Shown in pieces: positions 63,912 through 64,000 of a DNA stretch of 64,000 nt. The notes beneath the pieces were generated by a model. It did no database searches. It was not told where the DNA came from and worked only from the letters and a program-made list of their open reading frames with translations. This DNA is from Gammaproteobacteria bacterium. Lineage in GTDB: Bacteria; Pseudomonadota; Gammaproteobacteria; Xanthomonadales; Wenzhouxiangellaceae. Position numbers and translations under genes: made by a program. The stretch is from positions 62,001 to 126,000 of the forward strand of contig JAJFKX010000006.1 in assembly GCA_021772985.1 (NCBI GenBank). The letters run 5' to 3'. How positions within the stretch are numbered: the first letter of the stretch is position 1; every line of letters starts with the position of its first letter.

Positions 63912-64000
63912 TTAATCCAGAAATTCTGTCCAACCGACTGTCCAGGCCGTGCCTTCAGATGGGAACGCGCCAGCAAAATCCACCAGATCCATGCCAGCAA
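63912..64000 (-). CDS. C-terminal end of a gene of unknown function (partial)
   Basis: The window ends within a minus-strand frame whose TAA is at 63912-63914. The last 28 residues read AGMDLVDFAGAFPSEGTAW then TVGWTEFLD. The pattern DFxGAFxxxxxxWxxGWTxF recurs at the C-termini of exported proteins in some marine bacteria, so an exported protein is likely. The rest lies outside the window. Confidence 0.6.
   Translation of the reverse strand, partial: AGMDLVDFAGAFPSEGTAWTVGWTEFLD

Noticed and set aside
1-64000. CRISPR arrays, insertion sequences, tRNA or rRNA genes, prophage
   Set aside because: No regular repeat-spacer pattern, transposase, integrase, phage gene or structural RNA was recognised on either strand by reading.

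Overview
This window is chromosomal DNA of moderate GC content from a gammaproteobacterium, probably free-living and aquatic. The clearest lineage clue is the left edge: the type II secretion genes run K-L-M-N/C-D, the order of the Xanthomonas xps operon, with a PilN-type GspL and a lipoprotein secretin. The RibBX-type riboflavin gene, the large PstC/PstA permeases, the DUF1800/DUF1501 pair and several Tat- or Sec-exported proteins of unknown function also fit this class. I see no rRNA, tRNA, insertion sequence, prophage or CRISPR array, and most genes lie in tight operons with ATGA-type overlaps. Species cannot be named from this sequence alone.

Layout, left to right. (1) 1-5553: end of a type II secretion operon. 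(2) 5750-8749: two exported proteins of unknown function; the first is followed by a textbook terminator and looks highly expressed. (3) 8850-15364: a parvulin-type isomerase, a Wzm/Wzt-like polysaccharide ABC exporter, two GT2 glycosyltransferases, a methyltransferase and an atypical SDR protein, likely a surface-glycan locus. (4) 15361-24451: ettA (minus strand), then glyA-nrdR-ribD-ribE-ribBX-ribH-nusB-thiL-pgpA. (5) 24440-29960: an uncharacterised HExxH protein, a histidine kinase/response regulator pair, and clpB behind a sigma-32-like promoter. (6) 30305-33066: Tat-exported DUF1800 and DUF1501 proteins; a gene relic and an aspartoacylase-family enzyme follow. (7) 34769-39504: a four-gene ABC system with GldG-like and DUF4340 proteins. 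(8) 39516-44112: DUF423 protein, Ntn-hydrolase acylase, AlkA-type DNA glycosylase, SecB-like protein. (9) 44138-52091, minus strand: a complete cyanophycin cycle (cphA synthetase, Mur-ligase-like paralogue, cphB, isoaspartyl dipeptidase) next to a GNAT-VanY fusion. (10) 52184-63842: a phosphate island with Pit and its PhoU-like partner on the minus strand, divergent pstC-pstA, an inserted minus-strand secreted protein, then pstB, phoU and a phosphate-type porin behind a Pho box. The window ends in a truncated minus-strand gene with its own terminator.

How the parts fit. The cyanophycin block can store Asp and Arg as polymer and recover both through cyanophycinase and isoaspartyl dipeptidase. 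The phosphate island beside it combines low- and high-affinity uptake with an outer-membrane entry channel, so the right third reads as a nutrient acquisition and storage region. The exporter, type II secretion and exported proteins of the left third are mostly envelope functions. No single clearly unprecedented system stands out. The best candidates for new biology are the ATP-grasp-less Mur ligase coupled to cphA, the GNAT-VanY fusion, the divergent SecB-like protein and the abundant exported protein at 5750.
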